Assembly (NCBI GenBank): GCA_947501005.1
Contig: CANMTU010000001.1
Span: forward strand, 1,388,501 to 1,452,500
Direction of reading: 5' to 3'
Length of the DNA: 64,000 nt
Source of the DNA: an uncultured Erythrobacter sp.
GTDB lineage: Bacteria; Pseudomonadota; Alphaproteobacteria; Sphingomonadales; Sphingomonadaceae
Shown here: in pieces, positions 1 through 10,438 of the stretch
How positions within the stretch are numbered: position 1 is the first letter of the stretch
Layout of the letters: each line of letters starts with the position of its first letter
Program-made: the position numbers and the translations under genes
Notes under the pieces: generated by a model
The model's database searches: none
Told to the model about the DNA's origin: nothing
The model's input: only the letters and a program-made list of their open reading frames with translations

Positions 1-1341
<1,341 letters not shown>

Positions 1342-2097
1342 TCACTCCGCCGTCCAGCCCCCGTCGATGCTCCAGTTGGCGCCGTTGACGTTCTGCGCCT
1401 CGTTGCGGCACAGGAAGACCGCCATCGCGCCGACATCCTCCGGCTGGACGAATTTCTTGGTCGGCTGCTTGGCAAGCAGGACCTTGTCGATCACTTCCTC
1501 GCGGCTCATCCCGCGGGCCTTCATCGTGTCGGGGATCTGGTTCTCGACCAGCGGGGTCCAGACATAGCCGGGGCTGATGCAATTGGCGGTAATGCCGTGC
1601 TCCGCAAGTTCCAGGGCCAGGGTCTTGGTCAGCCCGGCGATCCCGTGCTTGGCCGCGACATAGGCGCTCTTGAACGGCGAGGCGGCGAGCGAATGGGCGC
1701 TGGCGGTGGTGATGATCCGGCCCCAGCCCCGCGCCTTCATATGCGGCACTGCAAGCCGCGCGGTATGAAACGCGGAGCTGAGGTTGAGCGCGATGATGAG
1801 GTCCCACTTGTCGACCGGGAAGTCCTCCACCGGTGCGACGTGCTGGGTTCCGGCATTGTTGACGAGAATGTCGATCCCGCCCGCCCCGGCCATCATGGCT
1901 TCGATCTCTTCGACCTTGGTGAGGTCCGCGCCGCTGTGCGTTGCGCCCAGTTCCTCGCACAGGTGGGCGATCTCGCTTTCGTCGCCGAAGCCGTTGAGGA
2001 CGATCTGCGCCCCCTCGGCATGCAGCGCGCGCGCGATGGCGAGGCCGATGCCCGAAGTCGATCCGGTGACGAGGGCGTGTTTTCCTTCGAGAAACAT
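1342..2097 (-). CDS. bdhA: 3-hydroxybutyrate dehydrogenase (SDR family)
   Basis: NAD-dependent short-chain dehydrogenase of 251 residues, a normal length. It shows TGSTSGIG for cofactor binding, NNAG, a serine in TASAHS, and YVAAKHG as the catalytic YxxxK. The C-terminal half (CISPGYVWTPLVENQIPD, then GREVIDKV-like helix and NGANWSIDGGWTAE) is the pattern of D-3-hydroxybutyrate dehydrogenases. Those enzymes interconvert 3-hydroxybutyrate and acetoacetate in polyhydroxybutyrate breakdown. The gene is followed 87 bp downstream by guaB on the same strand and is divergent from the protease gene at 2196. The substrate is inferred from sequence style; SDR annotation by eye is never certain. Confidence 0.85.
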   Translation of the reverse strand: MFLEGKHALVTGSTSGIGLAIARALHAEGAQIVLNGFGDESEIAHLCEELGATHSGADLTKVEEIEAMMAGAGGIDILVNNAGTQHVAPVEDFPVDKWDLIIALNLSSAFHTARLAVPHMKARGWGRIITTASAHSLAASPFKSAYVAAKHGIAGLTKTLALELAEHGITANCISPGYVWTPLVENQIPDTMKARGMSREEVIDKVLLAKQPTKKFVQPEDVGAMAVFLCRNEAQNVNGANWSIDGGWTAE

Positions 2098-2195
2098 TTC
2101 AGGCTCCGAACGTTAGGGCTTACAACGATGTGCAGATGTCGCCGAGGAAAGCCGCGCTGTAAAGCGGCGGGCGCATGGTCATGGGGGTTACGCGA

Positions 2196-3050
2196 ATGAG
2201 ACTCAATCCGTTCAACACCGGCAATATCAACGTTCGTTCATCGAGCGGGGGCGGTGTAGGGAAAGCTGGCGGGCTTGGCTGCGGCACCCTCATCATTGCC
2301 GCGCTGGGCTATTTCATATTCGGCATCGATCCCTTCCAGACCGCCGCGACAGTCAACAGCGTGCAGCAGGGATCGCAGCAGGCCGGCCCGGCAAACACCG
2401 ACGAGCAGGAAGTCTGTGCCAGCAGCGAATATGCGCGCGAGGCCTGCAACGGTTTGCAGTCGCTCAACCAGACCTGGGCGGCGACGTTCGAGGAGCAGGG
2501 GATCGCGGACCGTTTCCAGCAACCGACCCTCGATCTGTTCCAGAACGGCCGCATAACGACCCAAGGGTGCGGCAGCGCCACGTCCGCCGCCGGGCCGTTC
2601 TACTGTCCGGCCGATCAGACGATCTATATCGATACGAGCTTCTACGATGAGCTTGCCGGCATGGGCGGCAGCGGGGGCGATTTCGCGCGATATTACGTGC
2701 TCGCCCACGAATACGGCCACCACATCCAGACACTGACCGGCATAGCCGACCAGATCCGCAGCGTGCAGCAGCAGAACCCCCGCGCCGCCAATCAATTGCA
2801 GGTCCGCATGGAATTGCAGGCCGATTGCTATGCCGGGGTCTGGGCGGGCAGGAACCGCAATCTGATCGAGCCGGGCGATATAGAGGAAGGCATGCAGACC
2901 GCCGCCGCCATTGGCGACGATGCGTTGACGCAAGGCCGCGTCAGCCCTGAGAATTTCACCCACGGCACCAGCGCGCAGCGCAGTCAGGCACTGCAACTCG
3001 GCCTGCGCGGCGACGACCGCGCGTGCGATGCCATCACCAACGTAAGCTAG
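2196..3050 (+). CDS. Membrane-anchored neutral zinc metallopeptidase (YpfJ family)
   Basis: 284 residues. A single transmembrane segment near residues 25-45 is preceded by a basic, Ser/Gly-rich cytoplasmic tail. The Zn motif HEYGHH lies at residues 171-176 (HExxH 171-175). The downstream MELQADCYAGVW supplies the expected glutamate ligand. This is the putative neutral zinc metallopeptidase family typified by E. coli YpfJ, whose substrates are unknown. ATGs also occur at 2175 and 2181. I prefer 2196 because the family starts close to an MR(L/W)..R segment, but the upstream starts cannot be excluded. It is the first of three plus-strand genes for protein turnover or folding. Confidence 0.88.
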   Translation: MRLNPFNTGNINVRSSSGGGVGKAGGLGCGTLIIAALGYFIFGIDPFQTAATVNSVQQGSQQAGPANTDEQEVCASSEYAREACNGLQSLNQTWAATFEEQGIADRFQQPTLDLFQNGRITTQGCGSATSAAGPFYCPADQTIYIDTSFYDELAGMGGSGGDFARYYVLAHEYGHHIQTLTGIADQIRSVQQQNPRAANQLQVRMELQADCYAGVWAGRNRNLIEPGDIEEGMQTAAAIGDDALTQGRVSPENFTHGTSAQRSQALQLGLRGDDRACDAITNVS

Positions 3051-3625
3051 AAGCGAGACAGACCATCGACCAGCAAGACTGCGACGCCGTCCTCACTGCC
3101 CCGCAACTGCGCCTGATCGGGCAGGTGAACGAGGCGATGTACAACGAATTCCGCAACCAGCTCGCCGCCGCGCCGAAGGACGGCCCGCTGGTGATCGCGC
3201 TCACCACGCTGGGCGGCAATCCCGAGGTCGCGCGGGCCATGGCCGACGACGTGCGACTGCTGCGCGAGGCGGGGCGGACGATCTACTTCCTCGGCAAGGC
3301 CGCGGTCTATTCCGCAGGGGCGACCTTCATGGCCGGGTTTCCGGTCGACTGCCGGTTCCTGACCAAGGGGACCACGCTGCTGGTTCACGAGCGGCAGATA
3401 TCGAAGACGATCAATCTGTCAGGCCCGCTGAAAAGCTGCACCGCGCAATTGAAGGCGGCGCTGAACGAGATCGAACAGTCGATAGCCATCGAGGAAGCGG
3501 GCTTCCGCTCGTTCATCGACGGGTCGAGCGTCGAATTCGAGGACTTGCAACGCCGCGCACCCGACAATTGGTACATCCCGTGCGAGGAAGCGAAAGAACG
3601 CGGCCTGATCGCGGATATCATCTAG
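3023..3625 (+). CDS. ClpP-like (S14-type) serine protease homologue
   Basis: 200-residue protein with a ClpP/crotonase-like fold signature. It has TTLGGNPEVARAM (strand and loop before the oxyanion hole), GKAAVYSAGATFMAG (equivalent to ClpP GQAASMGAFLL, nucleophile Ser), and TTLLVHERQ (equivalent to the MIHQP histidine). The Ser and His of the triad are visible; the Asp cannot be placed by eye. It is more divergent than housekeeping ClpP and no ClpX is nearby, so a degradative role is inferred only. The ATG at 3023 overlaps the upstream gene by 28 nt and has no clear ribosome binding site. No better ATG, GTG or TTG exists before residue 35, so the true start is uncertain. Confidence 0.7.
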   Translation: MRCHHQRKLEARQTIDQQDCDAVLTAPQLRLIGQVNEAMYNEFRNQLAAAPKDGPLVIALTTLGGNPEVARAMADDVRLLREAGRTIYFLGKAAVYSAGATFMAGFPVDCRFLTKGTTLLVHERQISKTINLSGPLKSCTAQLKAALNEIEQSIAIEEAGFRSFIDGSSVEFEDLQRRAPDNWYIPCEEAKERGLIADII

Positions 3626-3653
3626 ACGCCAATTCGGGCATCCTCGACCGGCC

Positions 3654-4289
3654 ATGAAACGATTCGCCTTTGCCGCCCTCTGCCTGTTGGCGTCCCCTTC
3701 GCTGGCGCAGGAGGCCCCCTCAATGGCCAAGGAGGACGAGTTCGCGACCGACCGCGTCGTGCTGGAGACGACGGCGGGCGACATCACGGTCGAGATCGAG
3801 ACCGAACGCGCGCCGATAACGGCCGCCAATTTCCTGCGTTACTTGGACGAGGACCGGTTCGACGGGATCGTGTTCTACCGCGCGATGGCGCTCGACTGGG
3901 AACAGCCGAACGGGCTGATCCAGGCGGGCGTGCAATACGATCCGGACCGGGTGCTCGATCCGATCCCGCATGAGCGCACCAGTGATACCGGCGTCCTGCA
4001 TACCGAAGGCGCTCTGTCGATGGCGCGCAACGCGCCCGGCACGGCGACCGGCGATTTCTCCATCCTGCTGCGCGCCCAGCCTTCGATGGACGCCGATCCG
4101 CAGAGCAGCGATCCCGAGGAACGCGAGGGGTATGCCGCGTTCGGCCGGGTGATCGACGGCATGGATGTAGTGCGAGCGATCCATGCGATGCCGATCGATC
4201 CGGACAAGGGCGAAGGCTGGATGAAGGGCGAAATGCTGGCGGACCCGGTGACGATCGTGGATGCGAGGCGGCTGACCCCGGAGGATTAG
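3654..4289 (+). CDS. Secreted peptidyl-prolyl cis-trans isomerase (cyclophilin type)
   Basis: 211 residues. A Sec signal peptide (MKRFAFAALCLLASPSLAQ, cleavage probably after SLA) is followed by a cyclophilin domain from about residue 32. Family marks include TTAGDITVEIETERAP, the active-site arginine in FYRAM (usual FHRVI), and FGRVIDGMDVVRAI near the end. The usual GSQFFI is replaced by GDFSILLR, typical of divergent periplasmic cyclophilins. It catalyses proline isomerisation during folding of exported proteins. It ends 4 nt inside the convergent lipoprotein gene at 4286. Confidence 0.88.
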   Translation: MKRFAFAALCLLASPSLAQEAPSMAKEDEFATDRVVLETTAGDITVEIETERAPITAANFLRYLDEDRFDGIVFYRAMALDWEQPNGLIQAGVQYDPDRVLDPIPHERTSDTGVLHTEGALSMARNAPGTATGDFSILLRAQPSMDADPQSSDPEEREGYAAFGRVIDGMDVVRAIHAMPIDPDKGEGWMKGEMLADPVTIVDARRLTPED

Positions 4290-5182
4290 CAGACTTCGGC
4301 GGTGTTCACCGGCGGCGGGCCGGGCGGAACGCGCGCAGGGCTCATGTGGAACGGGTCGCTTTGAAGTCGGTGCGCGTCGCCATAGGCCCGCCCCAGCACG
4401 GCATAAAGCCGCGGATCGTATGTTGCGACATCGCCATGGTCGAGGATACGCCGCCCGCCGAACGCCTGCAGGCGATTCGAATTGAACCAGAACTGCGTGC
4501 CTTCGGCCCAGTATTCGTGCAACGTGGTCGTGGTGTATTCGTCCAGCCACAGGTTGCTGGCCAGCGCATTGGCATAGGCCGCCTCGATCGCCCGATACAG
4601 CGCCGGGTCCACCTCCTCGATCGCGTAGAGGACGCTGTGCGCCATTTCATGCACGAAGATGGTTTCGCCCCAATAGCGGCTCGACGGCAGGCCGAGGACG
4701 TCTTCTTCCGCCGCCGCCATCCGTTGCCCTCCAATACCCCGGGCGCGGGCGTCCCAGTATTCGCGGTCGCTTAGCGCGCCGATCCGCTCGTCGTAATGCT
4801 TGATCTCGCAGCGCGTGAGGCGCGGATCGCCGGGGGCGGGCTTGGTCCAATGCGCTTTGTCCGGCAGGTCGAGCAGGGCCTCGTCCTCCGCAATCAGGGC
4901 GATGCGATAGTCGTTCGCGACGAGCCATGCCGCAAGGTCCGGGCGGTGAGAGAGCATCCCCTCCGCCATGTCGCGCGCCGCCAGCAATGCCCGGTCGGAC
5001 ACGCGCGCGGACGACAGGATCGGGATCCCGCGCGCCGCGACATGCTTGGCATAGAAACGTTCCGCGCCCAGTGCCGGCGGCGGGGCGGATACCGGCCGAC
5101 CGGTGCAGGACAGCAGGGCCGCCGCCAGCACCGCGCAGGCAAAAGCCCCGCGCAGCCCGGCGACCGACCTGTCTGCCTTCAA
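4286..5182 (-). CDS. Putative HExxH metallopeptidase lipoprotein, coupled to sdhA
   Basis: 298 residues from a TTG at 5182 that overlaps the sdhA TGA stop (TTGA). The reading frame is open further upstream inside sdhA, but translation from TTG gives a clean lipoprotein signal ending in LAAALLSC (Cys26). The zinc motif HEMAH is at residues 178-182, followed about 40 residues later by [10 protein letters not shown], which can supply the third ligand (a gluzincin-like layout). I do not recognise a named family. It occupies the place where sdhB would be expected and is probably co-transcribed with sdhCDA. Substrate and role are unknown. Confidence 0.72.
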   Translation of the reverse strand: MKADRSVAGLRGAFACAVLAAALLSCTGRPVSAPPPALGAERFYAKHVAARGIPILSSARVSDRALLAARDMAEGMLSHRPDLAAWLVANDYRIALIAEDEALLDLPDKAHWTKPAPGDPRLTRCEIKHYDERIGALSDREYWDARARGIGGQRMAAAEEDVLGLPSSRYWGETIFVHEMAHSVLYAIEEVDPALYRAIEAAYANALASNLWLDEYTTTTLHEYWAEGTQFWFNSNRLQAFGGRRILDHGDVATYDPRLYAVLGRAYGDAHRLQSDPFHMSPARVPPGPPPVNTAEVC

Positions 5183-7008
5183 TAGACGCGTTTCTTCGGT
5201 TCGATGTACTGGACGTCGTCGGTCAGCGTGTATTCGTGGACCGGGCGATAGTCGATCGAGACCTTGCCGCCCTTGCCGCCCCAACCTTCGAACCAGGCGA
5301 TGGTGTGCTTCATCCACTCGGCATCGTTCCGCTCGGGGTAATCCTCATGCGCGTGGGCGCCGCGGCTTTCCTTGCGGTTCTCCGCGCTGGCGATGGTGAC
5401 ATTGGCCTGCGCCATCAGATTGTCGAGCTCGAGCGTTTCGACAAGATCGCTGTTCCAGATCAGCGAACGGTCGGTGACGTGCACGTCCTCCATCCGCTTG
5501 TTCACCGCCTGCAATTGCTCGACCCCTTCGGCCAGGAGCTTGCTGTCGCGAAAGACGGCGGCATGGGTCTGCATGCTCTTCTGCATCTGCGCGCGGATCT
5601 GCGCCGTCGGCGACCCTCCATTGGCATGGCGGAAATGGTCGAGCCGCGTCAGCGCGAGATCGGCGCTGTCCTTCGGCAGCTCGTTCATGGCCGTGCCGGG
5701 CTTGATCAGTTCCTTCAGGCGATGCCCCGTCGCCCGGCCGAACACCACGAGGTCGATCAGCGAGTTGGAGCCGAGCCGGTTGGCGCCGTGCACCGATACG
5801 CAGGCCGCCTCGCCTACGGCATAAAGGCCGGGGACGGTCTTTTCAGGGTCGTTCCGGTCGCCGGCGATGACTTCGCCGTGATAGTTACAGGGGATGCCGC
5901 CCATATTGTAGTGCACCGTCGGGGTCACCGGCAGCGGTTCGCGGGTCAGGTCGACGCCGGCAAAGATCTTGCCGCTCTCGGTGATGCCCGGCAGCCGCTC
6001 GCCCAGGATGGCGGGATCGATATGGTCGAGATGGAGGTAGATGTGATCGCCTTCTGGCCCCACGCCGCGCCCCTCGCGCATTTCGAGCGCCATGGAGCGG
6101 GAGACGACATCGCGGCTGGCCAGATCCTTGGCCGACGGGGCGTAGCGTTCCATGAACCGCTCGCCCTCGGAATTAGTGAGGTAGCCGCCTTCACCGCGCG
6201 CGCCCTCAGTGATGAGCACGCCCGCGCCGTAGATCCCGGTCGGGTGGAACTGCACGAACTCCATGTCCTGCAGCGGCAAGCCCGCCCGCAGCACCATGGC
6301 CCCGCCATCCCCGGTGCAGGTATGCGCACTGGTGGCGGTGTAGTAGCAGCGGCCATAGCCGCCGGTCGCCAGAACGACGCCGTGGCTGCGGAAGCGGTGG
6401 ATCGTCCCGTCATCCATGCACATGGCGATCACGCCGCGGCAGGCGCCATTTTCCATGATCAGGTCGAGCGCGAAATACTCGATGAAGAAGTCCGCGTCGT
6501 ATTTCAGGCTCTGCTGATACAAGGCATGGAGCATGGCGTGGCCGGTTCGGTCCGCCGCGGCGCAAGTGCGCTGCACCGGCGGGCCTTCACCCATGTTCTG
6601 CATGTGCCCGCCGAACGGACGCTGGTAGATCGTGCCATTGTCGTTGCGGCTGAACGGCACGCCGGCGTGTTCGAGTTCGTAGACTGCCTGCGGCGCCTCG
6701 CGCACGAGGTATTCGACCGCGTCCTGATCGCTCAGCCAGTCCGATCCCTTGACGGTATCGTACATGTGCCACGTCCAGTGATCGGGCGTGTTGTTGCCGA
6801 GGCTCGCCGCGATGCCGCCCTGGGCGGCCACCGTGTGCGAGCGGGTGGGGAAGACCTTGGTGATGCAGGCCGTTTTCAGGCCGCTTTCCGCGCTGCCCAT
6901 GGTGGCGCGCAGACCGCTGCCCCCGGCGCCGACCACGACGACATCGTAATTGTGATCGATGATCGGATAGGCGCGGCCGCCGATGTCGAATGTCTGGGTG
7001 CGGGCCAT
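5179..7008 (-). CDS. sdhA: Succinate dehydrogenase flavoprotein subunit
   Basis: 609 residues, standard length. This is the catalytic FAD subunit of complex II, oxidising succinate to fumarate on the cytoplasmic face. [13 protein letters not shown] binds FAD, and the histidine of [10 protein letters not shown] (His58) is the covalent flavin attachment site. Later blocks [31 protein letters not shown] and [24 protein letters not shown] carry substrate-binding and catalytic residues. The start overlaps the sdhD stop (ATGA). The 3' end overlaps the start of a metallopeptidase lipoprotein rather than sdhB. Confidence 0.98.
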   Translation of the reverse strand: MARTQTFDIGGRAYPIIDHNYDVVVVGAGGSGLRATMGSAESGLKTACITKVFPTRSHTVAAQGGIAASLGNNTPDHWTWHMYDTVKGSDWLSDQDAVEYLVREAPQAVYELEHAGVPFSRNDNGTIYQRPFGGHMQNMGEGPPVQRTCAAADRTGHAMLHALYQQSLKYDADFFIEYFALDLIMENGACRGVIAMCMDDGTIHRFRSHGVVLATGGYGRCYYTATSAHTCTGDGGAMVLRAGLPLQDMEFVQFHPTGIYGAGVLITEGARGEGGYLTNSEGERFMERYAPSAKDLASRDVVSRSMALEMREGRGVGPEGDHIYLHLDHIDPAILGERLPGITESGKIFAGVDLTREPLPVTPTVHYNMGGIPCNYHGEVIAGDRNDPEKTVPGLYAVGEAACVSVHGANRLGSNSLIDLVVFGRATGHRLKELIKPGTAMNELPKDSADLALTRLDHFRHANGGSPTAQIRAQMQKSMQTHAAVFRDSKLLAEGVEQLQAVNKRMEDVHVTDRSLIWNSDLVETLELDNLMAQANVTIASAENRKESRGAHAHEDYPERNDAEWMKHTIAWFEGWGGKGGKVSIDYRPVHEYTLTDDVQYIEPKKRVY

Positions 7009-7394
7009 CAGGCGGCTCCTCCGAAAGCGAGGCGGGCGATCGAGACCAGCCCGAAAACGGCGCCGCCGATAAATACGAGATTGAGCAGGACGAGAATGCC
7101 GAACTTGCTGCCCGGTTCGTTGACGTAGTCGCCAACGATGACCTGCACGCCGATCCGGGCGTGCCAGAACACGCTCACGATCAGCAGGGCCAACGCCGTC
7201 GCGGGCAGGATCTGCGAGGCCCAGCCTGCCAGCGTCGCGTAATCATACGCGGGCAGCAGCGCGAGACTGGTCGTCAGGAACAGCATCAACACGAGATTGC
7301 CGACCGCAGTGAACCGCTGCATCAGCCAGTGATGCACGCCTTCGTGGGCGGAGCCGAGCCCGCGCGCGCGGCCGATGGGAGTACCGTCTACCAT
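7008..7394 (-). CDS. sdhD: Succinate dehydrogenase membrane anchor subunit
   Basis: 128 residues with three predicted membrane helices (about 25-48, 55-85 and 97-120). It is the small hydrophobic anchor of complex II, holding haem b and the quinone site together with SdhC. The N-terminal [22 protein letters not shown] matches alphaproteobacterial SdhD, and [14 protein letters not shown] carries the conserved histidine region. The ATGA overlap with sdhA and the 7 bp gap from sdhC show one operon. Confidence 0.94.
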   Translation of the reverse strand: MVDGTPIGRARGLGSAHEGVHHWLMQRFTAVGNLVLMLFLTTSLALLPAYDYATLAGWASQILPATALALLIVSVFWHARIGVQVIVGDYVNEPGSKFGILVLLNLVFIGGAVFGLVSIARLAFGGAA

Positions 7395-7401
7395 AATTCG
7401 T

Positions 7402-7782
7402 TCACTTCAGGAAAATGACGGCCCAGAACAGGACCGTTACGAGAATGCCGAGGGCGAACACCACGAGCGACCAGGTCTTGTTGGTCTGGATCTCGTACCC
7501 CGCCCCGATGTCGAGCACGAAGTGCCGCAACCCGCTGAACATGTGCATGAAGAACGCAAGGCTGAGCCCCATCAGCACGAGAATGCCGATCGGCGAGCCC
7601 ATGACCGCCGCGAAGGTTTCGTAAGCGGCGGGACCGGAAGCCATCGAAGCCAGCCACCACAGCAGGATCGGCAGGCCGACGAACGCCATCGCGCTGCCCG
7701 TGATGCGGTGCGTGATGGAGAGCGCCATGTGCGGCCCCCATTTGTAGATTTGCAGATGCGGTGAAAGCGGGCGATTGGCCAT
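7402..7782 (-). CDS. sdhC: Succinate dehydrogenase cytochrome b556 subunit
   Basis: 126 residues starting MANRPLSPHLQIYKWG. The RPLSPHL and SITHRITG blocks and the haem-ligand region HMFSGLRHFVLDIG identify the large anchor of complex II. Three membrane helices are expected. An in-frame extension upstream to 7899 is low-complexity and basic and was rejected, since the family starts at this methionine. It is the first gene of sdhC-sdhD-sdhA, and its promoter must lie in 7783-7892, shared with the divergent SDR gene. Confidence 0.95.
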   Translation of the reverse strand: MANRPLSPHLQIYKWGPHMALSITHRITGSAMAFVGLPILLWWLASMASGPAAYETFAAVMGSPIGILVLMGLSLAFFMHMFSGLRHFVLDIGAGYEIQTNKTWSLVVFALGILVTVLFWAVIFLK

Positions 7783-7892
7783 GCGTGAATGCGTCCGTTC
7801 GGTGGATTTATGCGGCTTACTTAGCGAAGCTGACGCGCGAGGCAAGGCGCGGCGCCTCGACAAAGCGCGCAAATTTGGAAATAGACCGGTGC

Positions 7893-8603
7893 ATGACATG
7901 CATTCTTCTCACCGGCTCCTCCCGCGGGATCGGCGCCGCCACCAGATCCGCCCTCGAAGCACGCGGCGCGACCGTGATCGGCCAGGCCACGTCGAGCGAC
8001 CGAGTGGATACCGTTCCGGCCGACTTCCGCGATCCCGGCGCCCCGGCCGAACTGTGGAGCGCGGCGCTCGCCCGCGCAGGCGGCACGATCGACGTGCTGG
8101 TGAACAATGCTGGCCTGTTCTCGCCCAACCCGCTCGACGCCTCGGACATCGAATGGCTCGATGCGTGGGAAGACACGATGCGGATCAATCTCACCGCATC
8201 GGCCCAGCTGTCGCGCTTCGCCGTGCGGCACTGGCAGGAACGCGGCGTGCCGGGGCGCATCGTCCATGTTGCGAGCCGGGCGGGCCATCGCGGGGATTCG
8301 CCCGCGCACTGGCATTATGCCGCCAGCAAGGGCGGGATGCTGGCGATGCATAAGAGCATCGCGCGCGCCTATGCCGCCGACGGCATTCTCAGCTTCGCGG
8401 TCACGCCGGGTTTCACCGATACGGCGATGGCCGGCGACTATCTGGAAAGCCGGGGCGGCGACGGATTGCTGGCCGACATTCCGCTCGGCCGGGTGGCGGA
8501 GCCGGAAGAAATGGCGACCATCATCGCCTTCTGCGCGCTCGACGCCCCGCCCAGCATGACCGGCGCGACGCTGGACGCCAATGGGGCAAGCTATGTTCGC
8601 TAG
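7893..8603 (+). CDS. SDR family oxidoreductase
   Basis: 236-residue short-chain dehydrogenase. The cofactor motif TGSSRGIG is at residues 7-14, NNAG near 66, a catalytic serine in HVASRAGHRG and YAASKGG as YxxxK. PLGRVAEPEEMA and MTGATLDANGASYVR complete the fold. The ATG at 7893 gives MTCILLTGSSRG, the usual distance to the glycine motif; the longer in-frame start at 7761 would overlap the sdhC region. The 3' end overlaps the beta-lactamase start by 11 nt, so the two are probably co-transcribed. Substrate unknown. Confidence 0.86.
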   Translation: MTCILLTGSSRGIGAATRSALEARGATVIGQATSSDRVDTVPADFRDPGAPAELWSAALARAGGTIDVLVNNAGLFSPNPLDASDIEWLDAWEDTMRINLTASAQLSRFAVRHWQERGVPGRIVHVASRAGHRGDSPAHWHYAASKGGMLAMHKSIARAYAADGILSFAVTPGFTDTAMAGDYLESRGGDGLLADIPLGRVAEPEEMATIIAFCALDAPPSMTGATLDANGASYVR

Positions 8604-9540
8604 AGCCGCCATCGCGGCCATCGCTATGGCGCTCGCAGGTTGCGCGGCAGCGGTGGAAGATGTGGCTCCTCCAGCGTCTGCGGCTTCTTCGCCGAACTTC
8701 TCCCCGGCCCGCAATGATCGCGGCGACAGCGCCGCTTTCCTTTCCGCCTGCAAGGATTTCGACGAGTGGGATAAGCCTGCCCCGCCCTTCCGGATCTCTG
8801 GCAACACATTCCATGTCGGCACTTGCGGCATCAGCGCCATTCTTGTCACCGGCGAGGAAGGGCACGTCCTGATCGACAGCGGGACTGACGCAGGGGCCGA
8901 TGTGGTGCTCGCCAATATTCGCGCGCTCGGCCTGAACCCGCGCGATGTGCGCTATCTCCTGCACAGTCACGAACATTTCGACCATGTCGGCGGGCATGCC
9001 AGGATCGCCGCCGCTACGGGCGCGACCGTCGTCGCCTCCCCGCAAGCCTTGCAGGTTTTCCAGAACGGGGAGGCGCATCCGGACGATCCGCAGGCCGGAA
9101 TGCACGATGCGTTTGCGCGCGTCTCCCAGGTTCGCAGGATCGACGATGGCGGGACTGTAAAGCTGGGCAATCTCGAACTCACCGCGCATCTTACCCCCGG
9201 CCATTCGCCGGGCGCGATGAGCTGGACGTGGCGGGCCTGCGCCCTGCCCGGCGATCCACCCGTCTGCCGCCGCATCGCTTATGTCGACAGTCTCTCGCCC
9301 ATTTCGGCGGAAGCATACCGCTTCACCGACCACCCCGGCGCCGTGGCCGCCTTCCGAAAGAGCATCGCACGAGTGCGCGCGTTGCCTTGCGACCTCATCC
9401 TCACCCCCCATCCCTCGGCCAGCGACATGCTGACCCGGATGCGGGGCGGCGGTCTGGCCGGCGAAGGCCAATGCGGCGCCTATGCCGACGGCATCGCGAA
9501 ACGCCTTGACGCGCGACTGGCGGAGGAAGCCGGTGAGTAG
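8593..9540 (+). CDS. Subclass B3 metallo-beta-lactamase, lipoprotein
   Basis: 315 residues. A lipoprotein signal with lipobox LAGC (Cys17) is followed by a metallo-beta-lactamase fold. All six B3 zinc ligands are visible: His126, His128, Asp130 and His131 in HEHFDH, His204 in TPGHSPGAMSW, and His273 in ILTPHP. The block YVDSLSPISAEAYRF and the long B3-style C-terminus separate it from glyoxalase II. Enzymes of this class hydrolyse most beta-lactams, including carbapenems; activity here is inferred. Chromosomal B3 enzymes are known from Erythrobacter species, so this fits an intrinsic gene. I chose 8593 over the ATG at 8581 because GGGG at 8584 spaces well to it. Confidence 0.88.
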   Translation: MFARAAIAAIAMALAGCAAAVEDVAPPASAASSPNFSPARNDRGDSAAFLSACKDFDEWDKPAPPFRISGNTFHVGTCGISAILVTGEEGHVLIDSGTDAGADVVLANIRALGLNPRDVRYLLHSHEHFDHVGGHARIAAATGATVVASPQALQVFQNGEAHPDDPQAGMHDAFARVSQVRRIDDGGTVKLGNLELTAHLTPGHSPGAMSWTWRACALPGDPPVCRRIAYVDSLSPISAEAYRFTDHPGAVAAFRKSIARVRALPCDLILTPHPSASDMLTRMRGGGLAGEGQCGAYADGIAKRLDARLAEEAGE

Positions 9541-10438
9541 CGCGTGGAAAGTCGTCGGCAAGGTTGCCAAGCCGATAGCCAAGGCGGCGCTGGTCGCGCA
9601 GGGCGAGGCCGCCGACTGGCCGGACGAATGGGTCGTCACCGCGATGGAAGTCGCCGAAGACCGGCCGGACGACTGGATCGTGGAAGTCTATCTCGACCGC
9701 AAGCCCAAAGCGGCCGACATTCGCCGCATCGCCGCCCTGTTCGAGGATGGCGCGCCGGAACTTGCGGCAGAAAGCCTGCCCGACACAGACTGGGTGACCG
9801 AGAGCCAGAAAGGCGTCGATCCGATCGTTGCCGGCCGTTTCCGCGTACGCACCCCGGACCATCCGGCGGACCCCGATGCGACGGAATTGATCATCCCGGC
9901 AAGCCAGGCCTTCGGCACCGGCCAGCACGCGACGACGGCGGGATGCCTCGCCATGCTCGACCGGATGAAGCAGGATGGCATCGTCGTGCGCAACCTTGCC
10001 GATATCGGCACCGGGACCGGCCTTCTGGCGATGGCCGCGCTCAAATTGTGGCCGGGCGCGCTGGCGACCGCTTCCGACATCGATCCGGTCTGCGCCGAGG
10101 TCGTCGCCCATAACCTCGCCCTCAACGCCATGGATGACGGTCCGGAGCGCGGCGCCCTGCTGATGACCATTGCCGACGGCATGGACGCGCCCTTGCTGCA
10201 GACGCGCGCCCCGTTCGATCTGCTGGTCGCCAACATCCTCGCCGGACCGCTGATCGAACTCGCCGACGATTTCGGCGCGAGCGTGGCGCCGGGCGGCCAT
10301 CTCGTGCTGGCCGGATTGCTGGAGACCCAGGAGGACGAGGTGCGCGCCGCCTATCGCAGAGCCGGCTTCCGCCTCGCCCGCCGGCTGGTGAACGGAGACT
10401 GGTCGATCCTGTGGCTGCGGCGGCGCGCGACCCGGTGA
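9533..10438 (+). CDS. prmA: Ribosomal protein L11 methyltransferase
   Basis: 301 residues from a GTG at 9533, preceded by a strong GGAGG at 9522 and overlapping the beta-lactamase stop by 8 nt. PrmA trimethylates ribosomal protein L11 using S-adenosylmethionine. The SAM-binding motif is LADIGTGTGLLAMAA, preceded by ELIIPASQAFGTGQHATT, the PrmA hallmark. DLLVANILAGPL is the catalytic NxL-type segment. A longer ATG start at 9482 would overlap the upstream gene by 59 nt and lacks a binding site. Confidence 0.93.
   Translation: MSSAWKVVGKVAKPIAKAALVAQGEAADWPDEWVVTAMEVAEDRPDDWIVEVYLDRKPKAADIRRIAALFEDGAPELAAESLPDTDWVTESQKGVDPIVAGRFRVRTPDHPADPDATELIIPASQAFGTGQHATTAGCLAMLDRMKQDGIVVRNLADIGTGTGLLAMAALKLWPGALATASDIDPVCAEVVAHNLALNAMDDGPERGALLMTIADGMDAPLLQTRAPFDLLVANILAGPLIELADDFGASVAPGGHLVLAGLLETQEDEVRAAYRRAGFRLARRLVNGDWSILWLRRRATR

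Noticed and set aside
4927..7128. 733-codon plus-strand ORF antisense to sdhA
   Set aside because: High-GC antisense shadow: His/Arg/Gly-rich composition without motifs, while the minus strand encodes an unmistakable SdhA.
8593..9540. B3 enzyme as a glyoxalase II
   Set aside because: TPGHSPGAMSW and the long C-terminal half fit subclass B3; the real gloB is at 60070.
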